Source: CAIUMH01 sp963758555 (lineage in GTDB: Bacteria > Actinomycetota > Acidimicrobiia > Acidimicrobiales > RAAP-2). Taken from it: 64,000 nucleotides of DNA. Location of the stretch: contig CAVWVW010000005.1 of the NCBI GenBank assembly GCA_963758555.1, forward strand, positions 72,145 to 136,144. The letters are read 5' to 3'. Numbering within the stretch: position 1 is the first letter of the stretch; every line of letters begins with the position of its first letter. Below are positions 1-8,264 of this stretch, piece after piece. The translations under genes were made by a program, and so were the position numbers. Below the pieces are notes generated by a model, which saw only the letters and a list, made by a program, of their open reading frames with translations, ran no database searches and was not told the origin of the DNA.

Positions 1-331
1 ACCGCTCGTGGTCGTCGATGATCTCGGCTCGACCCACCAGCTCGACCCCTCTGAGCTCGTCGTAGGTGTCGCCTGCCTCGAAGAGGCACGTCATCATCGG
101 GTTCCTCCGAAGGTTCTGGGCCTTCTGGGACTTGGCCTTGGTCTCGATGGCGATCCGACCGTCAAGGAACCCGAACCACATGGCCACCGCATGGATGGTC
201 CCATCAACGTTGAGCGTGCACATCGTCATCACCCGAGAGGACTCGAGGAAGGCCTCGACCTCGCTTGGGGTCATGGTGATCAAGCGTCGCTGGTTGACCC
301 CGACGCCCATCGGCATCGATCCCTCGCTCAC
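1..331 (-). CDS. Pyridoxamine 5'-phosphate oxidase (PPOX) family flavin/F420-binding protein, 3' end cut off
   Basis: The minus-strand frame from GTG at 331 runs off the window edge, giving about 110 residues. The start is set by a GGAGG four bases upstream. The N-terminal half has the split beta-barrel pattern of PPOX-like proteins: a stretch reading MTMCTLNVDGTIHAVAMWF, then AIETKAKSQKAQNLRRNP, then a strand with ELRGVELVGRAEI. Family members bind FMN or F420 and reduce or oxidise small substrates; the substrate cannot be read from sequence. The catalytic C-terminal part lies outside the window, so FMN versus F420 use stays open. Confidence 0.8.
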   Translation of the reverse strand, partial: MSEGSMPMGVGVNQRRLITMTPSEVEAFLESSRVMTMCTLNVDGTIHAVAMWFGFLDGRIAIETKAKSQKAQNLRRNPMMTCLFEAGDTYDELRGVELVGRAEIIDDHER

Positions 332-684
332 GCAGCCTCCTCAACGGTGTCTCGAGGCCCGAGCGTAGACGCAACAGCCTGAGGCGACACCCTGGAGGAC
401 CACGGTGTTCACCCAGGAATCATCTTCGTGTTGCTTGCCAATCGTCTCACGTTCACTTCCCCTTCTTAGGGTTCGAGCATGGTGCTTCGGAGCGTCGGCG
501 ACCCTCCCACTGCACCAACGTGGCGCACCCGGACTGCCCTGCAGCTCGGTTGCCCGACAGCACGGCACTCCGCCCGTCGTGCGTGTCGGTGCGAGACGGC
601 CCTGCTCTCATCCCCCCCGTCGGGAGCAGGGCCGTCTCGCCTCACTCGCGCCGAGGACGTCCCAACCGATCGCCCCGACAAGAC
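332..684. other. Intergenic region between divergent genes, no supported gene
   Basis: This 353-bp stretch separates the PPOX gene from the response regulator. Frames across it have no family resemblance. On the minus strand a 16-codon frame (456 down to 409) has an AAGGGG before its GTG and could be a leader peptide, but nothing else supports it. The main structure is the long hairpin at 591-640. I see no tRNA, SRP RNA or tmRNA signature. Confidence 0.6.
591..640. terminator. 17-bp perfect inverted repeat, terminator-like hairpin
   Basis: Bases 591-607 pair perfectly with 624-640 around a 16-nt C-rich loop. There is no T tract on either side, as is common in actinobacterial hairpin terminators. 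It lies 45 bp before the response regulator start. The transcript it would end is unclear because no gene lies directly upstream on the plus strand, so it could also be an attenuator or a bidirectional insulator. Confidence 0.55.
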
Positions 685-1398
685 GTGAGCGAGCTGTCGC
701 TCGACGCCACCCCTCCACGTGCCACGCTGATCCTCGTCGTCGATGACGAGCTCTCCTACCGAGAGGCTCTGAGCTCAGGGCTCAGCAACGAGGGCTTCGA
801 GGTCCTCACCGCTGGCGATGGCGTCGAGGCGATGGAGCTGTTCCACAGCGCGTCTCCCGACCTCGTCCTGCTCGACCAGATGCTGCCCGATCGTCCCGGG
901 ACCGAGATCTGCCGCGAGATCCGCTCGATCTCCGACGTGCCGGTGATCATGGTGTCGGCTCGGCGCTCGGAGATCGACGTCGTCGTCGGCCTCGAGCTCG
1001 GCGCCACGGACTACGTGGGCAAGCCCTATCGCATCCGAGAGCTGATCGCGAGGGTCCGCACGGTGCTGCGTCGGCGCACCGAGGTCCACGAGACCGGTGA
1101 CCTGCTCGAAGTCGGTCCTGTTCGCATGGACGCCAGCCGCCGAGAGACGCAGATCAGGGGCTCCCTGGTGGAGCTGTCTCGCAAGGAGTTCGACCTGCTG
1201 TGGCTGATCGCCAGCCACCAAGGGGCCGTGGTGACCCGTGAGACCTGCATCGACACGCTCTGGTGGGGCCAGGACCTCCTCGACACCAGGACGTTAGATA
1301 CCCACATCAAGAGGCTCAGGTCCAAGATCGAGCTCGAACCCACCACACCCCACCACCTGCTGACCGTGCGCGGCGTCGGCTTCCGCTTCGACGCCTGA
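685..1398 (+). CDS. Two-component response regulator, OmpR/PhoB family (RegX3-like)
   Basis: 237 residues. The receiver domain (about 14-130) has the acidic pair D20-D21, phospho-acceptor D64 in LVLLDQMLP, Ser in place of the usual switch Thr in VIMVSAR, and the conserved Lys in YVGKPY. A winged-helix DNA-binding domain follows (about 145-235, ending HLLTVRGVGFRF). The GTG at 685 is chosen because the 55 codons above it read through the hairpin and have no family character. No histidine kinase gene is adjacent, so it is an orphan here. Closest in style to RegX3/PhoB phosphate regulators, but the regulon cannot be inferred. Confidence 0.88.
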   Translation: MSELSLDATPPRATLILVVDDELSYREALSSGLSNEGFEVLTAGDGVEAMELFHSASPDLVLLDQMLPDRPGTEICREIRSISDVPVIMVSARRSEIDVVVGLELGATDYVGKPYRIRELIARVRTVLRRRTEVHETGDLLEVGPVRMDASRRETQIRGSLVELSRKEFDLLWLIASHQGAVVTRETCIDTLWWGQDLLDTRTLDTHIKRLRSKIELEPTTPHHLLTVRGVGFRFDA

Positions 1399-1419
1399 AC
1401 ATCGGAAGGCCCTCGCCGG

Positions 1420-1431
1420 TAGCCTCAGGAC
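1420..1431 (+). promoter_or_regulatory. Leaderless -10 element before bcp
   Basis: TAGCCT at 1420-1425 ends six bases before the ATG at 1432, so the expected transcript begins at or next to the start codon. No Shine-Dalgarno is present. Confidence 0.6.
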
Positions 1432-1899
1432 ATGGAACAACGCATCGTCGATGACTTCACGCTCCCCGATCAGACCGGGACCCCGCGCAGCCTGAGCGGG
1501 CTCTTGGAGGGCGGACCAGTGGTCTTGTTCTTCTACCCTGCGGCGATGACGAGTGGCTGCACCAAGGAGAGCTGCCACTTCCGTGATCTCGCCGCTGAGT
1601 TCGAAGCCGTTGGTGGGGTTCGCGTCGGCATCTCGATGGACACCGTCGACAAGCAGGCAGCCTTCGGCGACAAGCACCACTTCGACTACCCGCTCCTCGC
1701 CGACACCGACGGCACGGTGGCCAAGGCCTTCGGCGTCAAGCGGCGCTTCGACGTGCTGCGGACCAAGCGAGCGACCTTCGTCATCGACACGGATCGTCGC
1801 TTGCTGGCGCAGATCAGCTCTGAGACCTCGATGACCAAGCACGCTGACGCGGCGCTCGAGATCTTGAAGGAGCGAAAGGCTCAGTCAGCCTCGTCGTAG
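1432..1899 (+). CDS. bcp: Thioredoxin-dependent peroxiredoxin (BCP/AhpC-TSA)
   Basis: 155 residues, normal for bacterioferritin-comigratory-protein peroxiredoxins, which reduce hydroperoxides in the cytoplasm using thioredoxin. Peroxidatic Cys43 lies in YPAAMTSGCTKESC and Cys48, five residues on, matches the resolving cysteine of the atypical two-cysteine class. The thioredoxin fold continues through YPLLADTDG and ATFVIDTD. trxA and trxB later in the window could supply electrons. Its 3' end overlaps the convergent DUF1543 gene by 19 bp. The ATG sits directly behind a -10 box, which fits a leaderless mRNA. Confidence 0.93.
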   Translation: MEQRIVDDFTLPDQTGTPRSLSGLLEGGPVVLFFYPAAMTSGCTKESCHFRDLAAEFEAVGGVRVGISMDTVDKQAAFGDKHHFDYPLLADTDGTVAKAFGVKRRFDVLRTKRATFVIDTDRRLLAQISSETSMTKHADAALEILKERKAQSASS

Positions 1900-2150
1900 G
1901 GATCGTCGTTGAACGAGACGAACCTGCCCGACGAGCCCTCGGCTCCAGGCCGCAGCGACACGTCGTAGCCGTCCACCGACTCGAGCGCTTGCACCGCGTC
2001 CACGTGCGCACGGCCGTGCCCTGACCACTTCTCCTTGGCGGCCCGCTTAGCTGTCCGCTCGTCGTCGGCCACGACGAAGACCGTCTCGTGATCCTCCGAG
2101 AGCCGATCGGGACCGCCGCTGCCACCAAGCAGCACTGCATAGAGCTTCAT
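1881..2150 (-). CDS. DUF1543 domain protein
   Basis: 89 residues, essentially one DUF1543 domain: KLYAVLLGG at the start, then EDHETVFVVADDERTAKRAAKEKW, then HVDAVQALESVDGYDVSL. The family is small and has no established function. The ATG at 2150 follows an AAGGGA. It overlaps bcp tail to tail, which may let the two transcripts interfere. The acidic C-terminus (DDPYDEAD) is the part that overlaps bcp. Confidence 0.8.
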   Translation of the reverse strand: MKLYAVLLGGSGGPDRLSEDHETVFVVADDERTAKRAAKEKWSGHGRAHVDAVQALESVDGYDVSLRPGAEGSSGRFVSFNDDPYDEAD

Positions 2151-2208
2151 CGTCCCTTGAGTCTCGCGCCGCGAACCCCCATCTGACCAGGACCGAGCCT
2201 TGGCTCTC

Positions 2209-2220
2209 TAGCCTGGTCAG
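2209..2220 (+). promoter_or_regulatory. Leaderless -10 element before the MFS gene
   Basis: TAGCCT at 2209-2214 is followed by six bases and then ATG at 2221, the same arrangement as at bcp. No ribosome binding site is visible. Confidence 0.6.
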
Positions 2221-3469
2221 ATGCCCTCTCGTCTCATGGTCGATCTCGAGCCTCTGAAGGAGAGCCGAGACTTTCGCCTCCTCTTCGAGAGCTTCTTGGT
2301 CTCGAGCCTGGGCAGCCAGATGACGATGGTGGCCATCCCCTTCCAGACCTTCTCGATGACCCACTCGTCACTGCAAGTCGGTCTGGTCTCCTTGGCCCAG
2401 CTGGTCCCACTCATCATCGGCTCGCTCCTCGGCGGCACGGCGGGCGACGCGCTCGACCGGCGAACGATCATCTTGTGGAGCTCGCTGGCCTCAGCGATCG
2501 TGACGGCGGGCCTCGCGCTCAACGCGTCCGCTCGCTCATCCCTCACTCGCCGCGCTCTACGTCATCAGCGTGTTCGCCGCAGGGCTCGTGGGCTTCGCCA
2601 ACCCGTCGCGCAACGCCGCGGTGGCAGTCCTCGTCAGCCCGTCGAGGCTGGTCGGGGCCTACTCGCTCAACCAGATGGTCATCCAGCTCTCGATCATCGT
2701 GGGGCCGCTCATGGCCGGCCTGCTGCTGGCAGGCCCCGGTGTGCCGTGGACCTACGGGATCGACGCCGCCAGCTTCGTGCTCTCCGCCGGCCTGGTGCTG
2801 TTCATGCAGCCTCTGCCACCAGAGCACGAAGGCGACAAGCCCGGTCTCTCGGCCATCACGGCGGGCTTCAGCTACCTGAAGGGTCGGCAGGTCTTGGAGG
2901 GCATCTTCGCCCTTGACCTGAACGCCATGATCTTCGGCATGCCGCGGGCCTTGTTCCCGGCCATGGCAGCGGAGATCTATCACGTCGGAGCCACAGGCCT
3001 CGGACTCCTCTACGCAGCACCCGGTGTCGGAGCGCTGATCGGGGCAGGCACCACCGGATGGGTCAACGGCATCACTCGACGGGGTCGCGCCGTGGTCTTC
3101 GCCGTGGCGGCATGGGGTGTGGCGATCACCGTCTTCGGGCTCGCCGACTCGATGGTCGTGGGCCTCATCATGCTGGCGCTGGCGGGCTGGGCTGACGTCA
3201 TCTCGGCGGTGCTGCGCTCGACGATGCTCCAGACGCGGATCCCAGACAGCTTCCGCAGCCGCCTCTCGTCGTTTCAGATGGCGGTCGTCACCGGCGGGCC
3301 TCGCCTGGGGGACTTCGAGTCAGGCGCGGTGGCGGCAGCGACCACCACCGAGTTCTCCGTGGTCTCGGGCGGCATCGCCTGCATCATCGGCGCCTTCGCC
3401 TTGGCCAAGCTGCTCCCCGACTTCTGGGCGGAGCGAGCCGGAGAGATCGAAGAGCCGGTCGAGACCTAG
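2221..3469 (+). pseudogene. MFS transporter (EntS-like, MFS_3), frameshifted
   Basis: Two overlapping frames together make one major-facilitator transporter of about 415 residues. The first frame carries the N-terminal helices and the motif A region (GTAGDALDRRTI). It loses family character near 2535. From there the next frame reads LAALYVISVFAAGLVGFANPSRNAAV and continues to the stop at 3469. Total length is 3n+1, so one extra base near 2530-2545 would explain the break. Family members export siderophores or drugs; the substrate is unknown. The rest of the coding is clean, so a sequence error is as likely as a real mutation. Confidence 0.8.
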
Positions 3470-3470
3470 C

Positions 3471-4502
3471 TCAAAGGTCCTCCGTGGAGCGTCCGAGCTC
3501 GACGCGCGACGCCAGCTGGCCGCATGCTGCATCGATCTCTCGTCCCCGCGTGTTGCGCACGGTCACGGTGACGCCCTCCTCCGCGAGCTGCGCGGCGAAG
3601 GCCTTCACCCGCTCGGGTCTCGATCCCCGGACCAGGTAGCCAGGGGTGGGGTTGAGCGGGATCAGGTTCACGTGGGCTCGCAGCGCTCGGGCGTAGGCAC
3701 CGAGCTCAGCGACGTCGGTGTCGGTGTCGTTGACCCCCTCGATGAGCGCCCACTCGAAGCTCAGCCGACGGTGCGTGGTCTCTACGTAGAGCTCGCACGC
3801 GTCGGCGAGCTGGCCGAGCGGGTAGCGGCGGTTGAGCGGCACCAAGGTGTCTCGCTTGGCGTCGTTGGCGGCGTGGAGCGAGACCGCCAAGCCCACCTCG
3901 AGCTCCTCAGCAGCCAAGCGGCGGATGCCAGGGATCACACCGACCGTCGAGATCGTCATCTTCCTCGCCCCGATCCCGAGGGGGCCGTTGATCCGCCGAA
4001 CTGCGCTCAGCACCCGGTCGTAGTTGGCCAGGGGCTCGCCCATGCCCATGAAGACGATGTTCGAGAGCCTCCTCGGCTGCGCCGCTCGAGCAGCGAGCAC
4101 CACCTGTTCGACGATCTCGCCGGTGCTGAGGTGTCGGCCGAAGCCACCTTGGCCCGTCGCACAGAACGTGCAGCCCATCGCACAGCCCGCTTGGCTCGAG
4201 ACGCAGACGGTGACTCGGTTCCGGTAGGCCATGAGCACCGTCTCGATCACCGCGCCGTCGTGCAGGCGAAACGCCCACTTGGTCGTGGCCGAGGCATCAG
4301 AGGTCGTCTTCTGCTCGACGACCAACGCGCTCGGCAGCTGGGTCTCGAGCGAGGAGCGCAGCGCACGAGGCACGTTCGTCAGCTCCGCCGGGGTCCTGAG
4401 CCCGGCGTGGAGGCCGTCGAAGACCTGGCCCACCCGATAGGCGGGCTCGTCGGCCAGCAGCGCCACGAGCTCGTCTTGCTCGAAGTCATAGCGAGTGCGC
4501 AC
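3471..4502 (-). CDS. rlmN: Dual-specificity 23S rRNA/tRNA adenine-C2 methyltransferase
   Basis: 343 residues from GTG 4502. This radical-SAM enzyme methylates C2 of A2503 in 23S rRNA and A37 of some tRNAs. The 4Fe-4S motif CAMGCTFC gives Cys107, 111 and 114, and the methyl-carrying Cys is about 327 in EIDAACGQL. NIVFMGMGEPL and NLIPLNP are further family signatures. A GTG at 4511 is also in frame, but TAGCGT lies seven bases before 4502 and would begin transcription at that codon, so I take 4502. Its end is one base from the MFS stop. Confidence 0.95.
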   Translation of the reverse strand: MRTRYDFEQDELVALLADEPAYRVGQVFDGLHAGLRTPAELTNVPRALRSSLETQLPSALVVEQKTTSDASATTKWAFRLHDGAVIETVLMAYRNRVTVCVSSQAGCAMGCTFCATGQGGFGRHLSTGEIVEQVVLAARAAQPRRLSNIVFMGMGEPLANYDRVLSAVRRINGPLGIGARKMTISTVGVIPGIRRLAAEELEVGLAVSLHAANDAKRDTLVPLNRRYPLGQLADACELYVETTHRRLSFEWALIEGVNDTDTDVAELGAYARALRAHVNLIPLNPTPGYLVRGSRPERVKAFAAQLAEEGVTVTVRNTRGREIDAACGQLASRVELGRSTEDL

Positions 4503-4515
4503 GTCTCCCACGCTA
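4503..4515 (-). promoter_or_regulatory. Leaderless -10 element before rlmN
   Basis: On the minus strand TAGCGT (4515-4510) is followed by seven bases and GTG at 4502. This placement decides the rlmN start over the GTG at 4511, which overlaps the -10 box. Confidence 0.55.
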
Positions 4516-4621
4516 GGTGCAGCGCCCCGCAGCCGGCCGTCGAGAACCGAGGCAGACTTAGGACCGGACGCCAGGCCGATCGCTCAGCGTCCGAACCCCC
4601 CTCCCAAGGAAGGCACAGCAC

Positions 4622-5398
4622 ATGGATCTCAAGGGAACCTCAGCCGTCGTCACCGGAGGCGCCTCAGGCCTGGGCGAGGCCACCGCCCGAGTGCTCGCCC
4701 TCCGAGGTGTCCACGTCGTGATCGCCGATCTCAACGATGAGAGCGGCGAAGCGCTGGCCAACGAGATCAGCGGCACCTTCGTGCGCACCGACGTGACGAG
4801 CGAGGAGGACGCCATCGCCTCCGTGGAGGCTGCCACGGCTGCGGCGCCCCTCAAGAGCCTGGTCAACTGCGCAGGCATCGGCTGGGTGTCTCGGACCATC
4901 GGTCGCGACGGCGAGTACGCCTCGGCCCATCCGCTCGACTCGTATCGCAAGGTCATCGAGATCAACCTCATCGGCACGTTCAACATGAGTCGGATCGCCG
5001 CCACCGCGATGAGCCACAACGAGCCCGATGACGACGGCGGTCGGGGAGCCATCGTCAACACCGCCTCGCTGGCGGCCGAAGACGGGCAGATCGGCCAGGT
5101 CGCCTACTCCTCGTCAAAGGGCGGCGTCGTCGGCCTCACCTTGCCGATGGCCCGTGACCTTGCCGTCATCGGAGTACGGGTCAACACGATCCTGCCGGGC
5201 CTCATCGACACGCCGATCTACGGGCAGGGCGAGGCTGCCGAGGAGTTCAAGGCAAAGCTCGCCCACGACGTCTTGTTCCCGAAGCGTCTCGGGCGAAGCG
5301 ACGAGTTCGCCTCGCTCTGTGCCGAGATCCTGGCCAACAGCTACCTCAACGCAGAATCGATCAGACTCGACGCGGGAGCGCGCCTGCAGCCCAAGTGA
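4622..5398 (+). CDS. Short-chain dehydrogenase/reductase (3-hydroxyacyl-CoA dehydrogenase type 2-like)
   Basis: 258 residues with the classical SDR layout: cofactor motif TGGASGLG at 11-18, NCAG at 82-85, Ser149, and the catalytic Tyr162-x-x-x-Lys166 in YSSSK. The acidic residue after the second strand (IADLND) predicts NAD rather than NADP. The insert rich in Asp and Gly before the Ser strand resembles type 2 (HSD10-like) 3-hydroxyacyl-CoA dehydrogenases of beta-oxidation. Start supported by AAGGA before the ATG. CoA-transferase and thiolase genes elsewhere in the window fit acyl-CoA metabolism, but no operon links them. Confidence 0.85.
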   Translation: MDLKGTSAVVTGGASGLGEATARVLALRGVHVVIADLNDESGEALANEISGTFVRTDVTSEEDAIASVEAATAAAPLKSLVNCAGIGWVSRTIGRDGEYASAHPLDSYRKVIEINLIGTFNMSRIAATAMSHNEPDDDGGRGAIVNTASLAAEDGQIGQVAYSSSKGGVVGLTLPMARDLAVIGVRVNTILPGLIDTPIYGQGEAAEEFKAKLAHDVLFPKRLGRSDEFASLCAEILANSYLNAESIRLDAGARLQPK

Positions 5399-5427
5399 GC
5401 AGCGCGTGGGTGCCAGGGGTGTCCTCC

Positions 5428-5433
5428 TAGGAT
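5428..5433 (+). promoter_or_regulatory. Candidate -10 box for the FMN reductase gene
   Basis: TAGGAT, 36 bases before the ATG at 5470. Unlike several neighbours, this gene would have a normal leader with a GAGG ribosome binding site. Confidence 0.4.
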
Positions 5434-5469
5434 CACCGGCGCTCTCGTCCCCTGCTCCAAGAGGTGCCC

Positions 5470-6042
5470 ATGCCTGCCCGTCCCGTGCTCGACGTCATCA
5501 TCTGCTCCACCCGTCCCGGACGCAAGGGGGTGGCCGTGGCCGAGTGGGTCGATGCCGTGGCGCGCGAGCACGAGGGCTTCTCAGTCGAATTGATCGATCT
5601 GGCCGAGGTGGCGCTCCCCCTCCTCGACGAGCCGAACCACCCCATGCTTGGCAACTACCTCCACGAGCACACCAAGGCCTGGTCAGCCACGGTGACCAGA
5701 GCCGATGCCTTCGTCTTCGTGATGCCTGAGTACAACCACAGCTTCAACGCGGCGCTCAAGAACGCCCTCGACTACCTCAACCGCGAGTGGGCCTCCAAGG
5801 CCGTGGGCCTCGTCTCCTACGGCGGCGTCGCAGCAGGTACCCGTGCCGTCCAGGCGATCAAGCCGGTGCTCGGCGCCCTCGGGACCCACGTCGTGGTCGA
5901 ATCGATCAACATCCCCAACTTCGCGGCGTTCATCAACGACGACGAGGTCTTCGAACCAGCGCCCGGGCTGAAGGAGGCCACCTTCGCCATGCTCGACTCG
6001 GTCGCCCGATGGACGGCAGCACTGGCCACGCTCAGGAGCTGA
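5470..6042 (+). CDS. NADPH-dependent FMN reductase-family oxidoreductase
   Basis: 190 residues forming one flavodoxin-like domain. The phosphate-binding loop is ICSTRPGRKG and the conserved flavin-site motif is VMPEYNHSFNAALKNALDYL, typical of NAD(P)H-dependent FMN or quinone reductases. The family reduces quinones, azo dyes or flavins in the cytoplasm; the physiological substrate cannot be told. A GTG six bases upstream is in frame, but GAGG six bases before ATG 5470 favours the latter. The gene follows the SDR in the same direction with its own -10 box. Confidence 0.87.
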   Translation: MPARPVLDVIICSTRPGRKGVAVAEWVDAVAREHEGFSVELIDLAEVALPLLDEPNHPMLGNYLHEHTKAWSATVTRADAFVFVMPEYNHSFNAALKNALDYLNREWASKAVGLVSYGGVAAGTRAVQAIKPVLGALGTHVVVESINIPNFAAFINDDEVFEPAPGLKEATFAMLDSVARWTAALATLRS

Positions 6043-6052
6043 GCCGCCCGCG

Positions 6053-6421
6053 TCAGGCTGGTCGGAAGCGAAGCGCCGACCAGACCTCATCAAGAGCGAT
6101 CTGGCGCACCGGTCTGACACCGCTCTCGGCAAGGGCGGCGGCGAGTGCATCCCGGTTGAGGTCAGTGCCGAGCTGGCCACCTTTGGGGTAAGCGACCCAG
6201 GTCAGGCGATCCTGTGAGGCGGATGCCACGATCTTGGCTCGGTGAGCCTCGAGCTCAGCGCGAGCTTTCACGAACGCCACGAGCGCCGACCCGCTGCCGC
6301 CACTCGACGGCGACCCCCTGGAGGGCGGCGCCCAGGCAACGGCGCCCGACAGCGCTTCGGGGACGCCGACACCGACGATCCCCTGGCCTTTCGCCAGCTG
6401 CAGCTTCTGTCCAAGCTCCAC
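6053..6421 (-). CDS. DUF3052-like small protein
   Basis: About 122 residues from GTG 6421. Near the start ELGQKLQLAKGQ, then LTWVAYPKGG, then TDLNRDAL and finally ALDEVWSALRF (read IALDEVWSALRF) match the scattered motifs of DUF3052-type proteins. The family function is not established. I prefer GTG 6421 to GTG 6445 because GGAGGT lies just before it and a TAGGCT -10 box (6451-6446) would start transcription inside the longer frame. Convergent with the FMN reductase. Confidence 0.6.
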   Translation of the reverse strand: MELGQKLQLAKGQGIVGVGVPEALSGAVAWAPPSRGSPSSGGSGSALVAFVKARAELEAHRAKIVASASQDRLTWVAYPKGGQLGTDLNRDALAAALAESGVRPVRQIALDEVWSALRFRPA

Positions 6422-6539
6422 GGCACCACCTCCGCTCCACGCCACAGCCTACGAGCGTCATCCCTCCACCTCGGAGCCTCGTTGTGGCTCAGAGGATCGT
6501 CATTTCTCCTCGCGAGCTTCTATCCGCGATCCTTAGGAG

Positions 6540-7457
6540 ATGACCTCTCCCCCCACCACCACCGGCGGCATCGTCCTGAGCGGCCTCGAGAAGTCCTATG
6601 GCGCGGTCCGCGCCGTGCGAGGTCTCGACCTCAGCATCAACCCAGGCGAGACGGTCGCCCTCCTCGGACCCAACGGCGCGGGCAAGTCGACGACGATCGA
6701 CATGATCTTGGGGCTCGCGCAGCCCGATGCGGGCTCCGTGCGGGTCTTCGACCTCGAACCTCGTGACGCGGTCGCCCAAGGCCACATCAGCGGCATGCTC
6801 CAGACGGGGTCGCTCCTCGAGTTCCTCTCGGTGCGCGAGCTGCTCGAGATGACCGCCTCGCTCTACCCTCACCCCCTCGACGTCGACGAGGTGCTGGCCA
6901 CCACCCACACCGCTTCGTTCGCTGACCAGCGCACCACCAAGCTCTCAGGAGGCCAGAGCCAGCGAGTCCGCTTCGCCCTGGCGCTGGTGGCCAACCCGGA
7001 TCTGCTCGTCTTAGACGAGCCCACCGCCGCCCTCGACGTCGAGGCCCGTCGCGACTTCTGGGCAGCGATGCGAGCGGTGGCCGAGAGCGGCAAGACCGTC
7101 CTGTTCGCCACCCACGTCTTGGACGAAGCCGATGCCTACGCCGACCGGATCGTGCTGGTGGCGCGAGGCCGAGTGATCGCCGATGGACCTGCCACCGAGA
7201 TCAAGGCCATGGTCGGCGGCAGGACCATTCGCGTGACGCTGCCCGCCGTGGCCGTGAGCGAGCTCCAAGCGCTCGACGGGGTCTCCGCTGCGGATCGTCG
7301 CGGCGAGGCGGTGGTGCTCACCTGCGCTGACTCCGATGCGGCCCTTCGAGCGCTGCTCAGCGGTTTCCCCGACGCCCACGACATCGAGGTGCGAGGCGCC
7401 GGCCTGGAAGAGGCCTTCTTGGAGCTGGTGGCAGAGGACGAGGAGGCGGCCACGTGA
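6540..7457 (+). CDS. ABC transporter ATP-binding protein (drug/polysaccharide exporter type)
   Basis: 305 residues. Walker A GPNGAGKST at 43-51, Q-loop near 88, signature LSGGQ at 135-139, Walker B LLVLDE at 155-160 and switch His192. The C-terminal 80 residues after the nucleotide-binding domain resemble DrrA/CcmA-type exporters. The stop overlaps the GTG of the following permease gene by four bases, so the two are translationally coupled and form one exporter. AGGAG lies directly next to the ATG, closer than usual. Substrate unknown. Confidence 0.92.
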   Translation: MTSPPTTTGGIVLSGLEKSYGAVRAVRGLDLSINPGETVALLGPNGAGKSTTIDMILGLAQPDAGSVRVFDLEPRDAVAQGHISGMLQTGSLLEFLSVRELLEMTASLYPHPLDVDEVLATTHTASFADQRTTKLSGGQSQRVRFALALVANPDLLVLDEPTAALDVEARRDFWAAMRAVAESGKTVLFATHVLDEADAYADRIVLVARGRVIADGPATEIKAMVGGRTIRVTLPAVAVSELQALDGVSAADRRGEAVVLTCADSDAALRALLSGFPDAHDIEVRGAGLEEAFLELVAEDEEAAT

Positions 7458-8186
7458 TCCACGCCACCTACCTGCGCTTCGAGATCGTCCGGACCTTCCG
7501 GAACCGGCGCTTCATGATCTTCTCGCTCGCCTTCCCGACCGTGCTGCTGCTCTTGATCGGCTCGTCGAACCGCCATGCCACCTTGGACGGTATCTCGTTC
7601 CCGCTCTACTACATGACCGGCATGGCGAGCTGGGGGGCGATGGTGGCGATGATCTCCTCGGGCGCTGCGGATCTCGAGCGAGCGCCAGGTGGGCTGGACG
7701 AGGCAGCTTCGCATCACGCCCTTGAAGACCAGCGCCTACTTCGAGGCCAAGATCGTGTGCGGGTACGCCATGGCGCTGCTCAGCCTGGCGGTCATCTACC
7801 TCGCTGGCATCAGCCTGGGGGTGCACCTCGATGCCCAGCAGTGGGCGACGATGACGCTCCTCATCCTGATCGGGCTGATCCCCTTCGCCGTCATCGGCAT
7901 CATGTTCGGCCACCTCCTCAAGCCCGACACCATCGGACCAGCGGTCGGAGGCCTGACCGCGCTCTTCGCCGTCCTGGGCGGCGCTTGGGGACCGATCTCG
8001 AAGAGCGCGGCCTTCACCGACGTGGTCAAGGGCATCCCCTCCTACTGGCTCGTCCAGGCGGGCAAGTCCTCGCTCAGCTCGTCAGGGTGGTGGCCGCCCG
8101 AGGCCTGGTTCGTCATCGCCATCTGGTCGGTGGCAGCAGGTGGGCTCGCCGTCTTCGTCTATCGACGAGACACCTTGCGCATCTGA
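7454..8186 (+). pseudogene. ABC-2 type permease, frameshifted
   Basis: Partner membrane subunit of the preceding ATPase. The first frame gives the N-terminal cytoplasmic segment and first helix (FSLAFPTVLLLLIG) up to about 7668. The next frame begins SSERQVGWTRQLRITPL, the conserved ABC-2 motif after the second helix, and carries four further hydrophobic segments to the stop at 8186. Joined, they make about 243 residues, normal for the family. Length is 3n+1, so a single extra base near 7668-7678 (GCTGCGG where GCGCGG is expected) would restore it. Confidence 0.82.
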
Positions 8187-8252
8187 GGTGCGTCTGTGCG
8201 GTATGGCACGTGACACAGGCCGCGCAGACGTTCGAGACGCAGCATTCGTCAA

Positions 8253-8264
8253 TAGGGTGCCTAC
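8253..8264 (+). promoter_or_regulatory. Leaderless -10 element before the DsbA/FrnE-like gene
   Basis: TAGGGT at 8253-8258, six bases, then ATG at 8265. This supports 8265 over the in-frame ATG at 8298. Confidence 0.55.

Noticed and set aside
520..684. Upstream in-frame extension of the response regulator
   Set aside because: It reads through the 17-bp hairpin and has no receiver-domain character; the receiver strand begins just after GTG 685.
3117..4721. Open frame of 534 codons on the plus strand opposite rlmN
   Set aside because: It runs antisense through rlmN and past the MFS end, has an Arg/Ser/Pro composition typical of high-GC shadows and no family motif.
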